NCBI GenBank assembly: GCA_037783415.1
Contig: JAZGTN010000149.1
Location: 620,001-684,000, forward strand
DNA from: Leptasterias polaris
Taxonomy: Eukaryota; Echinodermata; Asteroidea; Forcipulatida; Asteriidae
Direction: 5' to 3'
Length of the DNA: 64,000 nt
Under the pieces are notes generated by a model, which was not told where the DNA came from, did not search any database, and saw only the letters and a list, made by a program, of their open reading frames with translations. Numbering within the stretch: the first letter of the stretch is position 1; every line of letters starts with the position of its first letter. The translations under genes were made by a program, and so were the position numbers. Shown here piece after piece: positions 15,093 to 27,505 of this stretch.

Positions 15093-17012
15093 CTAGGTTG
15101 CAACTAGTGCATCATTTACCTGGTTTCCCCTCTAGGCTGCAAGTAGTGCATCATTTACCTGGTTCCAATCTAGACTGGAACTATAGCACATCATTTACCT
15201 GGTTTCCAATCTAGACTGGAACTATAGCACATCATTTACCTGTTTCCCCTCTAGACTGCAACTATAGCATCATTTGCCTGGTTTCCCCTCTAGACTGCAA
15301 CTAGTGCATCATTTACCTGGTTTCCAATCTAGACTGGAACTATAGAACATCATTTACCTGGTTTCCCCTCTAGGCTGCAACTAGTGCATCATTTACCTGG
15401 TTTCCCCTCTAGGCTGCAACTAGTGCATCATTTACCTGGTTTCCCCTCTAGGCTGCAACTATAGCATCATTTGCCTGGTTTCCCCTCTAGACTGCAATTA
15501 GTGCATCATTTACCTGGTTTCCAATATGGACTGGAACTATAGCACATCATTTACCTGGTTTCCCCTCTAGACTGCAACTATAGCATCATTTGCCTGGTTT
15601 CCCCTCTAGACTGCAACTAGTGCATCATTTACCTGGTTTCCAATCTAGACTGCAACTATAGCACATCATTTACCTGGTTTCCCCTCTCGACTTGAACTAT
15701 AGCACATCATTTGCCTGGTTTCCAATCTAGACTGGAACTATAGCACATCATTTACCTGGTTTCCAATCTAGACTTGAAATATAGCACATCATTTACCTGG
15801 TTTCCAATCTAGACTTGAACTATAGCACATCATTTGCATGGTTTCCAATCTAGACTGGAACTATAGCACATCATTTACCTGGTTTCCACTCTAGGCTGCA
15901 ACTAGTGCATCATTTGCCTGGTTTCCCCTCTAGACTGCAATTAGTGCATCATTTACCTGGTTTCCCCTCTAGGCTGCAACTAGTGCATCATTTACCTGTT
16001 TCAAATCTAGACTGGAACTATACCACATCATTTGCCTGGTTTCCAATCTAGACTGGAACTATAGCACATCATTTACCTGGTTTCCCCTCTAGGCTGCAAC
16101 TATAGCATCATTTGCGTGGTTTCCAATCTAGAATGGAACTATAGCACATCATTTACCTGGTTTCCAATCTAGACTGCAACTAATGCATCATTTACCTGGT
16201 TTTCCCTCTAGGCTGCAACTAGTGCATCATTTACCTGGTTTCCAATCTAGACTGCAACTATAGCACATCATTTACCTGGTTTCCCCTCTAGACTGCAACT
16301 ATAGCATCATTTGCCTGGTTTCCCCTCTAGACTGCAGCTAGTGCATCATTTACCTGGTTTCCATTCTAGACTGGAACTATAGCACATCATTTACCTGGTT
16401 TCCCCTCTAGACTTGAACTATAGCACATCATTTGCCTGGTTTCCAATCTAGACTGGAACTATAGCACATCATTTACCTGGTTTCCCCTCTGTGCTGCAAC
16501 TAGTGCATCATTTATCTGGTTTCCAATCTAGACTGCAACTATAGCACATCATTTACCTGGTTTCCCCTCTAGACTGCAACTATAGCATCATTTGCCTGGT
16601 TTCCCCTCTAGACTGCAACTAGTGCATCATTTACCTGGTTTCCAATCTAGACTGGAACTATAGCACATCATTTACCTGGTTTCCCCTCTAGTCTTGAACT
16701 ATAGCACATCATTTGCCTGGTTTCCAATCTAGACTGGAACTATAGCACATCATTTACCTGGTTTCCCCTCTGTGCTGCAACTAGTGCATTATTTGCCTGG
16801 TTTCCCCTCTAGACTGCAATTAGTGCATCATTTACCTGGTTTCCCCTCTAGGTTGCAACTAGTGCATCATTTACCTGGTTTCCCCTCTAGGCTGCAAGTA
16901 GTGCATCATTTACCTGGTTCCAATCTAGACTGGAACTATAGCACATCATTTACCTGGTTTCCAATCTAGACTGGAACTATAGCACATCATTTACCTGTTT
17001 CCCCTCTAGACT

Positions 17013-20000
17013 GCAACTATAGCATCATTTGCCTGGTTTCCCCTCTAGACTGCAACTAGTGCATCATTTACCTGGTTTCCAATCTAGACTGGAACTATAG
17101 AACATCATTTACCTGGTTTCCCCTCTAGGCTGCAACTAGTGCATCATTTACCTGGTTTCCCCTCTAGGCTGCAACTAGTGCATCATTTACCTGGTTTCCC
17201 CTCTAGGCTGCAACTATAGCATCATTTGCCTGGTTTCCCCTCTAGACTGCAATTAGTGCATCATTTACCTGGTTTCCAATATGGACTGGAACTATAGCAC
17301 ATCATTTACCTGGTTTCCCCTCTAGACTGCAACTATAGCATCATTTGCCTGGTTTCCCCTCTAGACTGCAACTAGTGCATCATTTACCTGGTTTCCAATC
17401 TAGACTGCAACTATAGCACATCATTTACCTGGTTTCCCCTCTCGACTTGAACTATAGCACATCATTTGCCTGGTTTCCAATCTAGACTGGAACTATAGCA
17501 CATCATTTACCTGGTTTCCAATCTAGACTTGAAATATAGCACATCATTTACCTGGTTTCCAATCTAGACTTGAACTATAGCACATCATTTGCATGGTTTC
17601 CAATCTAGACTGGAACTATAGCACATCATTTACCTGGTTTCCACTCTAGGCTGCAACTAGTGCATCATTTGCCTGGTTTCCCCTCTAGACTGCAATTAGT
17701 GCATCATTTACCTGGTTTCCCCTCTAGGCTGCAACTAGTGCATCATTTACCTGTTTCAAATCTAGACTGGAACTATAGCACATCATTTATCTGGTTTCCC
17801 CGCTAGGCTGCAACTATAGCATCATTTGCCTGGTTTCCCCTCTAGACTGCAACTAGTGCATCATTTACCTGGTTTCCAATCTAGACTGGAACTATAGCAC
17901 ATCATTTACCTGGTTTCCCCTCTAGACTTGAACTATAGCACATCATTTGCCTGGTTTCCAATCTAGACTGGAACTATAGCACATCATTTACCTGGTTTCC
18001 CCTCTGTGCTGCAACTAGTGCATCATTTATCTGGTTTCCAATCTAGACTGCAACTATAGCACATCATTTACCTGGTTTCCCCTCTAGACTGCAACTATAG
18101 CATCATTTGCCTGGTTTCCCCTCTAGGCTGCAACTAGTGCATCATTTACCTGGTTTCCAATCTAGACTGCAACTATAGCACATCATTTACCTGGTTTCCC
18201 CTCTAGACTGCAACTATAGCATCATTTGCCTGGTTTCCAATCTAGACTGGAACTATAGCACATCATTTACCTGGTTTCCAATCTAGACTTGAACTATAGC
18301 ACATCATTTACCTGGTTTCCAATCTAGACTTGAACTATACCACATCATTTGCCTGGTTTCCAATCTAGACTGGAACTATAGCACATCATTTACCTGGTTT
18401 CCCCTCTAGGCTGCAACTATAGCATCATTTGCGTGGTTTCCAATCTAGAATGGAACTATAGCACATCATTTACCTGGTTTCCAATCTAGACTGCAACTAA
18501 TGCATCATTTACCTGGTTTTCCCTCTAGGCTGCAACTAGTGCATCATTTACCTGGTTTCCAATCTAGACTGCAACTATAGCACATCATTTACCTGGTTTC
18601 CCCTCTAGACTGCAACTATAGCATCATTTGCCTGGTTTCCCCTCTAGACTGGAGCTAGTGCATCATTTACCTGGTTTCCATTCTAGACTGGAACTATAGC
18701 ACATCATTTACCTGGTTTCCAATCTAGACTGCAACTATAGCATCATTTACCTGTTTCCAATATAGACTGGAACTATAGAACATCATTTACCTGGTTTCCC
18801 CTCTAGGCTGCAACTAGTGCATCATTTACCTGGTTTCCCCTCTAGGCTGCAACTAGTGCATCATTTACCTGGTTTCCCCTCTAGGCTGCAACTATAGCAT
18901 CATTTGCCTGGTTTCCCCTCTAGACTGCAATTAGTGCATCATTTACCTGGTTTCCAATATGGACTGGAACTATAGCACATCATTTACCTGGTTTCCCCTC
19001 TAGACTGCAACTATAGCATCATTTGCCTGGTTTCCCCTCTAGACTGCAACTAGTGCATCATTTACCTGGTTTCCAATCTAGACTGCAACTATAGCACATC
19101 ATTTACCTGGTTTCCCCTCTCGACTTGAACTATAGCACATCATTTGCCTGGTTTCCAATCTAGACTGGAACTATAGCACATCATTTACCTGGTTTCCAAT
19201 CTAGACTTGAAATATAGCACATAATTTACCTGGTTTCCAATCTAGACTTGAACTATAGCACATCATTTGCATGGTTTCCAATCTAGACTGGAACTATAGC
19301 ACATCATTTACCTGGTTTCCTCTCTAGGCTGCAACTAGTGCATCATTTGCCTGGTTTCCCCTCTAGACTGCAATTAGTGCATCATTTACCTGGTTTCCCC
19401 TCTAGGCTGCAACTAGTGCATCATTTACCTGTTTCAAATCTAGACAGGAACTATAGCACATCATTTATCTGGTTTCCCCGCTAGGCTGCAACTATAGCAT
19501 CATTTGTCTGGTTTCCCCTCTAGACTGCAACTAGTGCATCATTTACCTGGTTTCCAATCTAGACTGGAACTATAGCACATCATTTACCTGGTTTCCCCTC
19601 TAGACTTGAACTATAGCACATCATTTGCCTGGTTTCCAATCTAGACTGGAACTATAGCACATCATTTACCTGGTTTCCCCTCTGTGCTGCAACTAGTGCA
19701 TCATTTATCTGGTTTCCAATCTAGACTGGAACTATAGCACATCATTTACCTGGTTTCCAATCTAGACTTGAACTATAGCACATCATTTACCTGGTTTCCA
19801 ATCTAGACTTGAACTATACCACATCATTTGCCTGGTTTCCAATCTAGACTGGAACTATAGCACATCATTTACCTGGTTTCCCCTCTAGGCTGCAACTATA
19901 GCATCATTTGCGTGGTTTCCAATCTAGAATGGAACTATAGCACATCATTTACCTGGTTTCCAATCTAGACTGCAACTAATGCATCATTTACCTGGTTTTC

Positions 20001-23000
20001 CCTCTAGGCTGCAACTAGTGCATCATTTACCTGGTTTCCAATCTAGACTGCAACTATAGCACATCATTTACCTGGTTTCCCCTCTAGACTGCAACTATAG
20101 CATCATTTGCCTGGTTTCCCCTCTAGACTGCAGCTAGTGCATCATTTACCTGGTTTCCATTCTAGACTGGAACTATAGCACATCATTTACCTGGTTTCCC
20201 CTCTAGACTTGAACTATAGCACATCATTTGCCTGGTTTCCAATCTAGACTGGAACTATAGCACATCATTTACCTGGTTTCCCCTCTGTGCTGCAACTAGT
20301 GCATCATTTATCTGGTTTCCAATCTAGACTGCAACTATAGCACATCATTTACCTGGTTTCCCCTCTAGACTGCAACTATAGCATCATTTGCCTGGTTTCC
20401 CCTCTAGACTGCAACTAGTGCATCATTTACCTGGTTTCCAATCTAGACTGGAACTATAGCACATCATTTACCTGGTTTCCCCTCTAGTCTTGAACTATAG
20501 CACATCATTTGCCTGGTTTCCAATCTAGACTGGAACTATAGCACATCATTTACCTGGTTTCCCCTCTGTGCTGCAACTAGTGCATTATTTGCCTGGTTTC
20601 CCCTCTAGACTGCAATTAGTGCATCATTTACCTGGTTTCACCTCTAGGCTGCAACTAGTGCATCATTTACCTGTTTCAAATCTAGACTGGAACTATAGCA
20701 CATCATTTATCTGGTTTCCAATCTAGACTTGAACTATACCACATCATTTGCCTGGTTTCCAATCTAGACTGGACCTATAGCACATCATTTACCTGGTTTC
20801 CTCTCTAGGCTGCAACTATAGCATCATTTGCGTGGTTTCCAATCTAGAATGGAACTATAGCACATCATTTACCTGGTTTCCAATCTAGGCTGCAACTAGT
20901 GCATCATTTACCTGGTTTCCAATCTAGACTGCAACTATAGCACATCATTTACCTGGTTTCCCCTCTAGACTGCAACTATAGCATCATTTGCCTGGTTTCC
21001 CCTCTAGACTGCAGCTAGTGCATCATTTACCTGGTTTCCATTCTAGACTGGAACTATAGCACATCATTTACCTGGTTTCCAATCTGGACTGCAACTATAG
21101 CATCATTTACCTGTTTCCAATATAGACTGGAACTATAGAACATCATTTACCTGGTTTCCCCTCTAGGCTGCAACTAGTGCATCATTTACCTGGTTTCCCC
21201 TCTAGGCTGCAACTAGTGCATCATTTACCTGTTTCAAATCTAGACTGGAACTATAGCACATCATTTATCTGGTTTCCCCGCTAGGCTGCAACTATAGCAT
21301 CATTTGCCTGGTTTCCCCTCTAGACTGCAACTAGTGCATCATTTACCTGGTTTCCAATCTAGACAGGAACTATAGCACATCATTTACCTGGTTTCCCCTC
21401 TAGACTTGAACTATAGCACATCATTTGCCTGGTTTCCAATCTAGACTGGAACTATAGCACATCATTTACCTGGTTTCCCCTCTGTGCTGCAACTAGTGCA
21501 TTATTTGCCTGGTTTCCCCTCTAGACTGCAATTAGTGCATCATTTACCTGGTTTCCCCTCTAGGCTGCAACTAGTGCATCATTTACCTGGTTTCCAATCT
21601 AGACTGGAACTATAGCACATCATTTACCTGGTTTCCAATCTAGACAGGAACTATAGCACATCATTTACCTGGTTTCCCCTCTAGACTTGAACTATAGCAC
21701 ATCATTTGCCTGGTTTCCAATCTAGACTGGAATTATAGCACATCATTTACCTGGTTTCCCCTCTGTGCTGCAACTAGTGCATTATTTACCTGGTTTCCCC
21801 TCTAGGCTGCAACTAGTGCATCATTTACCTGGTTTCCCCTCTAGGCTGCAACTAGTGCATCATTTGCCTGGTTTCCCCTCTAGACTGCAATTAGTGCATC
21901 ATTTACCTGGTTTCCAATATAGACTGGAACTATAGCACATCATTTACCTGGTTTCCCCTCTAGACTGCAACTATAGCATCATTTGCCTGGTTTCCCCTCT
22001 AGACTGCAACTAGTGCATCATTTACCTGGTTTCCAATCTAGACTGCAACTATAGCACATCATTTACCTGGTTTCCCCTCTCGACTTGAACTATAGCACAT
22101 CATTTGCCTGGTTTCCAATCTAGACTGGAACTATAGCACATCATTTACCTGGTTTCCCCTCTAGGCTGCAACTAGTGCATCATTTGCCTGGTTTCCCCTC
22201 TAGACTGCAATTAGTGCATCATTTAGCTGGTTTCCCCTCTAGGCTGCAACTAGTGCATTATTTACCTGTTTCAAATCTAGACTGGAACTATAGCACATCA
22301 TTTATCTGGTTTCCCCGCTAGGCTGCAACTATAGCATCATTTGCCTGGTTTCCCCTCTAGACTGCAACTAGTGCATCATTTACCTGGTTTCCAATCTAGA
22401 CTGGAACTATAGCACATCATTTACCTGGTTTCCCCTCTAGACTTGAACTATAGCACATCATTTGCCTGGTTTCCAATCTAGACTGGAACTATAGCACATC
22501 ATTTACCTGGTTTCCCCTCTGTGCGGCAACTAGTGCATCATTTATCTGGTTTCCAATCTAGACTGCAACTATAGCACATCATTTACCTGGTTTCCCCTCT
22601 AGACTGCAACTATAGCATCATTTGCCTGGTTTCCCCTCTAGACTGCAACTAGTGCATCATTTACCTGGTTTCCAATCTAGACTGGAACTATAGCACATCA
22701 TTTACCTGGTTTCCCCTCTAGACTTGAACTATAGCACATCATTTGCCTGGTTTCCAATCTAGACTGGAACTATAGCACATCATTTACCTGGTTTCCCCTC
22801 TGTGCTGCAACTAGTGCATCATTTATCTGGTTTCCAATCTAGACTGCAACTATAGCACATCATTTACCTGGTTTCCCCTCTAGACTGCAACTATAGCATC
22901 ATTTGCCTGGTTTCCCCTCTAGACTGCAACTAGTGCATCATTTACCTGGTTTCCAATCTAGACTGGAACTATAGCACATCATTTACCTGGTTTCCCCTCT

Positions 23001-23395
23001 AGACTTGAACTATAGCACATCATTTGCCTGGTTTCCAATCTAGACTGGAACTATAGCACATCATTTACCTGGTTTACCCTCTAGGCTGCAACTAGTGCAT
23101 CGTTTGCCTGGTTTCCCCTCTAGGCTGCAACTAGTGCATCATTTGCCTGGTTTCTAATCTAGACTGCAACTATAGCATCATTTACCTGGTTTCCCCTCTA
23201 GGTTGCAACTAGTGCATCATTTACCTGGTTTCCCCTCTAGGCTGCAAGTAGTGCATCATTTACCTGGTTCCAATCTAGACTGGAACTATAGCACATCATT
23301 TACCTGGTTTCCAATCTAGACTGGAACTATAGCACATCATTTACCTGTTTCCCCTCTAGACTGCAACTATAGCATCATTTGCCTGGTTTCCCCTC
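17013..23395 (+). repeat. 7.1-kb higher-order segment, copy 3
   Basis: The segment aligns with copy 2 at offset 5,551 (11,544 with 17,095; 15,033 with 20,584). Past copy 2's deletion point it aligns with copy 1 at offset 12,663 (8,461 with 21,124; 8,981 acagg with 21,644; gtgcggc at 9,858 with 22,521). It lacks the internal 762-bp duplication of copy 1, so the offset becomes 11,901 in the last part (11,161 with 23,062). The alignment ends near 23,395, just before the SINE-bearing section. Copies 1 and 3 therefore span almost the whole unit, and copy 2 is a deletion form. Confidence 0.75.
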
Positions 23396-23567
23396 TAGGC
23401 TGCAACTATAGTGCATCATTTGCCTGGTTTCCCCTCTAGGCTGCAACTAGTGCATCATTTACCTGTTTCCAATCTAGACTGGAACTATAGCACATCATTT
23501 ATCTGGTTTCCCCTCTAGGCTGCAACTAGTGCATCATTTACCTGTTTCCAATCTAGACTGGAACTAT

Positions 23568-23932
23568 AATAATAATAATAATAATAACAACATTTATAAT
23601 GCGCACATATCCACCCCAAGGGATGCTCAAGGCGCCTAACATACTATTACCCCTGGTCACTGGGCCATTTATTTCATTCCTTAAACCATCTCAGCTCCCT
23701 GGGGAGTATACAGCCTGTGCTGCAATATATGCGCTACTAGGCTAAATCAATCACAAGAACCATCTCTGCCCTCACAGGTACCCATTTTACCCCTGGGTGG
23801 AGAGAAGCAATTATAGTTAAGTGTCTTACTCAGGGACACAAGTGTCACGACCGGGACTCGAACCCACACTCTGCTGAACAGAAACACCAGAGCTTGAGTT
23901 CGGTGCTCTTAACCGCTCGGCCACGACACGCC
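23568..23932 (-). mobile_element. tRNA-derived SINE, copy 1
   Basis: This 365-bp non-satellite insertion lies on the minus strand. Its 5' end is at the high coordinate and it reads into a class II tRNA-like head at 23,927-23,843, with an A box (tggccgagcgg) and a B box (ggttcgagtcc). The anticodon-loop position reads ctcaagc, which fits a tRNA-Leu(CAA) ancestor. A central body follows with tgtccctgagtaagacactt and tgggtacctgtgaggg, resembling conserved SINE central domains of the Deu or Nin type; that assignment is from memory. The 3' end is ataaatgttgtt followed by a short (ATT)n tail, six aat units on the plus strand at 23,568-23,585. There is no open frame. Transcription would be by RNA polymerase III and mobilisation by a partner LINE. 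Copies 2 and 3 have the same length and junctions. Confidence 0.9.
23843..23927 (-). promoter_or_regulatory. internal Pol III promoter (A and B boxes), SINE 1
   Basis: The tRNA-like head carries an A box complementary to 23,913-23,923 and a B box complementary to 23,854-23,864. The spacing of about 50 bp suits a tRNA with a long variable arm. The B box matches the canonical GGTTCGANTCC exactly. The acceptor stem pairs poorly, so this is a promoter relic of a tRNA and not a functional tRNA gene. Confidence 0.85.
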
Positions 23933-26900
23933 ATAGCACATAGCACTATAGCACATCATTTATCTGGTTTCCCCTCTAGGCTGCAACTAGCACATCATTT
24001 ACCTGGTTTCCCCTTTAGACTGCAACTATAGCATCATTTGCCTGGTTTCCCCTCTTGACTGCAACTAGTGCATCATTTACCTGGTTTCCAATCTAGACTG
24101 GAACTATAGCACATCATTTACCTGGTTTCCCCTCTAGACTTGAACTATAGCACATCATTTGCCTGGTTTGCAATCTAGACTGGAACTATAGCACATCATT
24201 TACCTGGTTTCCAATCTAGACTTGAACTATAGCACATCATTTACCTGGTTTCCAATCTAGACTTGAACTATACCACATCATTTGCCTGGTTTCCAATCTA
24301 GACTGGAACTATAGCACATCATTTACCTGGTTTCCCCTCTAGGCTGCAACTATAGCATCATTTGCGTGGTTTCCAATCTAGAATGGAACTATAGCACATC
24401 ATTTACCTGGTTTCCAATCTAGACTGCAACTAATGCATCATTTACCTGGTTTTCCCTCTAGGCTGCAACTAGTGCATCATTTACCTGGTTTCCAATCTAG
24501 ACTGCAACTATAGCACATCATTTACCTGGTTTCCCCTCTAGACTGCAACTATAGCATCATTTGCCTGGTTTCCACTCTAGACTGCAGCTAGTGCATCATT
24601 TACCTGGTTTCCATTCTAGACTGGAACTATAGCACATCATTTACCTGGTTTCCAATCTGGACTGCAACAATAGCATCATTTACCTGTTTCCAATATAGAC
24701 TGGAACTATAGAACATCATTTACCTGGTTTCCCCTCTAGGCTGCAACTAGTGCATCATTTACCTGGTTTCCCCTCTAGGCTGCAACTAGTGCATCATTTA
24801 CCTGTTTCAAATCTAGACTGGAACTATAGCACATCATTTATCTGGTTTCCCCGCTAGGCTGCAACTATAGCATCATTTGCCTGGTTTCCCCTCTAGACTG
24901 CAACTAGTGCATCATTTACCTGGTTTCCAATCTAGACAGGAACTATAGCACATCATTTACCTGGTTTCCCCTCTAGACTTGAACTATAGCACATCATTTG
25001 CCTGGTTTCCAATCTAGACTGGAACTATAGCACATCATTTACCTGGTTTCCCCTCTGTGCTGCAACTAGTGCATTATTTGCCTGGTTTCCCCTCTAGACT
25101 GCAATTAGTGCATCATTTACCTGGTTTCCCCTCTAGGCTGCAACTAGTGCATCATTTACCTGGTTTCCAATCTAGACTGGAACTATAGCACATCATTTAC
25201 CTGGTTTCCAATCTAGACAGGAACTATAGCACATCATTTACCTGGTTTCCCCTCTAGACTTGAACTATAGCACATCATTTGCCTGGTTTCCAATCTAGAC
25301 TGGAATTATAGCACATCATTTACCTGGTTTCCCCTCTGTGCTGCAACTAGTGCATTATTTACCTGGTTTCCCCTCTAGGCTGCAACTAGTGCATCATTTA
25401 CCTGGTTTCCCCTCTAGGCTGCAACTAGTGCATCATTTGCCTGGTTTCCCCTCTAGACTGCAATTAGTGCATCATTTACCTGGTTTCCAATATAGACTGG
25501 AACTATAGCACATCATTTACCTGGTTTCCCCTCTAGACTGCAACTATAGCATCATTTGCCTGGTTTCCCCTCTAGACTGCAACTAGTGCATCATTTACCT
25601 GGTTTCCAATCTAGACTGCAACTATAGCACATCATTTACCTGGTTTCCCCTCTCGACTTGAACTATAGCACATCATTTGCCTGGTTTCCAATCTAGACTG
25701 GAACTATAGCACATCATTTACCTGGTTTCCCCTCTAGGCTGCAACTAGTGCATCATTTGCCTGGTTTCCCCTCTAGACTGCAATTAGTGCATCATTTAGC
25801 TGGTTTCCCCTCTAGGCTGCAACTAGTGCATCATTTACCTGTTTCAAATCTAGACTGGAACTATAGCACATCATTTATCTGGTTTCCCCGCTAGGCTGCA
25901 ACTATAGCATCATTTGCCTGGTTTCCCCTCTAGACTGCAACTAGTGCATCATTTACCTGGTTTCCAATCTAGACTGGAACTATAGCACATCATTTACCTG
26001 GTTTCCCCTCTAGACTTGAACTATAGCACATCATTTGCCTGGTTTCCAATCTAGACTGGAACTATAGCACATCATTTACCTGGTTTCCCCTCTGTGCGGC
26101 AACTAGTGCATCATTTATCTGGTTTCCAATCTAGACTGCAACTATAGCACATCATTTACCTGGTTTCCCCTCTAGACTGCAACTATAGCATCATTTGCCT
26201 GGTTTCCCCTCTAGACTGCAACTAGTGCATCATTTACCTGGTTTCCAATCTAGACTGGAACTATAGCACATCATTTACCTGGTTTCCCCTCTAGACTTGA
26301 ACTATAGCACATCATTTGCCTGGTTTCCAATCTAGACTGGAACTATAGCACATCATTTACCTGGTTTCCCCTCTGTGCTGCAACTAGTGCATCATTTATC
26401 TGGTTTCCAATCTAGACTGCAACTATAGCACATCATTTACCTGGTTTCCCCTCTAGACTGCAACTATAGCATCATTTGCCTGGTTTCCCCTCTAGACTGC
26501 AACTAGTGCATCATTTACCTGGTTTCCAATCTAGACTGGAACTATAGCACATCATTTACCTGGTTTCCCCTCTAGACTTGAACTATAGCACATCATTTGC
26601 CTGGTTTCCAATCTAGACTGGAACTATAGCACATCATTTACCTGGTTTACCCTCTAGGCTGCAACTAGTGCATCGTTTGCCTGGTTTCCCCTCTAGGCTG
26701 CAACTAGTGCATCATTTGCCTGGTTTCTAATCTAGACTGCAACTATAGCATCATTTACCTGGTTTCCCCTCTAGGTTGCAACTAGTGCATCATTTACCTG
26801 GTTTCCCCTCTAGGCTGCAAGTAGTGCATCATTTACCTGGTTCCAATCTAGACTGGAACTATAGCACATCATTTACCTGGTTTCCAATCTAGACTGGAAC

Positions 26901-27140
26901 TATAGCACATCATTTACCTGTTTCCCCTCTAGACTGCAACTATAGCATCATTTGCCTGGTTTCCCCTCTAGGCTGCAACTATAGTGCATCATTTGCCTGG
27001 TTTCCCCTCTAGGCTGCAACTAGTGCATCATTTACCTGTTTCCAATCTAGACTGGAACTATAGCACATCATTTATCTGGTTTCCCCTCTAGGCTGCAACT
27101 AGTGCATCATTTACCTGTTTCCAATCTAGACTGGAACTAT
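23933..27140 (+). repeat. satellite between SINE 1 and SINE 2
   Basis: Same 39/41-bp satellite in the same orientation. It begins with a short irregular stretch, atagcacatagcactat, left at the SINE junction and then returns to regular monomers. With SINE 2 it forms a 3,573-bp period: the sequence before SINE 2 matches that before SINE 1 at offset 3,573 (gtgcggc at 22,521 and 26,094; the tatagactgg landmark at 21,124 and 24,697). Heptamer units are visible at 26,094-26,655. No gene or RNA is seen. Confidence 0.95.
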
Positions 27141-27505
27141 AATAATAATAATAATAATAACAACATTTATAATGCGCACATATCCACCCCAAGGGATGCT
27201 CAAGGCGCCTAACATACTATTACCCCTGGTCACTGGGCCATTTATTTCATTCCTTAAACCATCTCAGCTCCCTGGGGAGTATACAGCCTGTGCTGCAATA
27301 TATGCGCTACTAGGCTAAATCAATCACAAGAACCATCTCTGCCCTCACAGGTACCCATTTTACCCCTGGGTGGAGAGAAGCAATTATAGTTAAGTGTCTT
27401 ACTCAGGGACACAAGTGTCACGACCGGGACTCGAACCCACACTCTGCTGAACAGAAACACCAGAGCTTGAGTTCGGTGCTCTTAACCGCTCGGCCACGAC
27501 ACGCC
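27141..27505 (-). mobile_element. tRNA-derived SINE, copy 2
   Basis: 365 bp, the same sequence as copy 1 by eye, including the number of aat units (six) in the tail and the irregular atagcacatagcactat stretch next to its 5' end. Identical tail length and junctions at an offset of 3,573 bp indicate that this copy arose by duplication of the surrounding satellite rather than by a new insertion. Confidence 0.9.
27416..27500 (-). promoter_or_regulatory. internal Pol III promoter (A and B boxes), SINE 2
   Basis: A box complementary to 27,486-27,496 and B box complementary to 27,427-27,437, with the same sequence and spacing as in SINE copy 1. Confidence 0.85.

Larger units (their letters stand above)
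1..23567 (+). repeat. 39/41-bp satellite array, left segment
   Basis: Uninterrupted head-to-tail array of a monomer of about 40 bp. Read in order, a unit has a ctggtttcc block, then aat or cct, then ctagactg (variants ctaggctg, ctgtgctg, ctagactt, ctcgactt), then aactatagcac (long form, 41 bp) or aactagtgc / aactatagc (short forms, 39 bp), then atcattt ending in ac, gc or at. Long and short monomers are interspersed in fixed orders that recur at kilobase distances, so this is a higher-order array rather than a simple tandem repeat. Rare shorter units carry ctgttt in place of ctggttt. No gene, RNA or mobile element is visible in this segment. The open frame at 15,017-15,214 and its duplicate at 16,772-16,969 are by-products of consecutive 39-bp units. 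Confidence 0.97.

Noticed and set aside
15017..15214. 65-codon open frame, duplicated at 16,772-16,969
   Set aside because: It is a run of in-frame 39-bp satellite monomers that happens to lack stops. It has no start context, no codon bias and no domain, and the two copies are a 1,755-bp satellite duplication.
1..23567. CRISPR-like array of about 40-bp repeats
   Set aside because: There are no unique spacers between repeats, the units are directly contiguous and degenerate, no cas genes are present, and the neighbouring elements are animal SINE and LINE sequences.
23568..23585. Independent (AAT)n microsatellite locus
   Set aside because: The six aat units are the 3' tail of the minus-strand SINE and occur only at its three copies.
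23843..23927. Functional tRNA-Leu gene on the minus strand
   Set aside because: A and B boxes and a CAA anticodon-like loop are present, but the acceptor and anticodon stems pair poorly, and the sequence continues into a SINE body with an (ATT)n tail.
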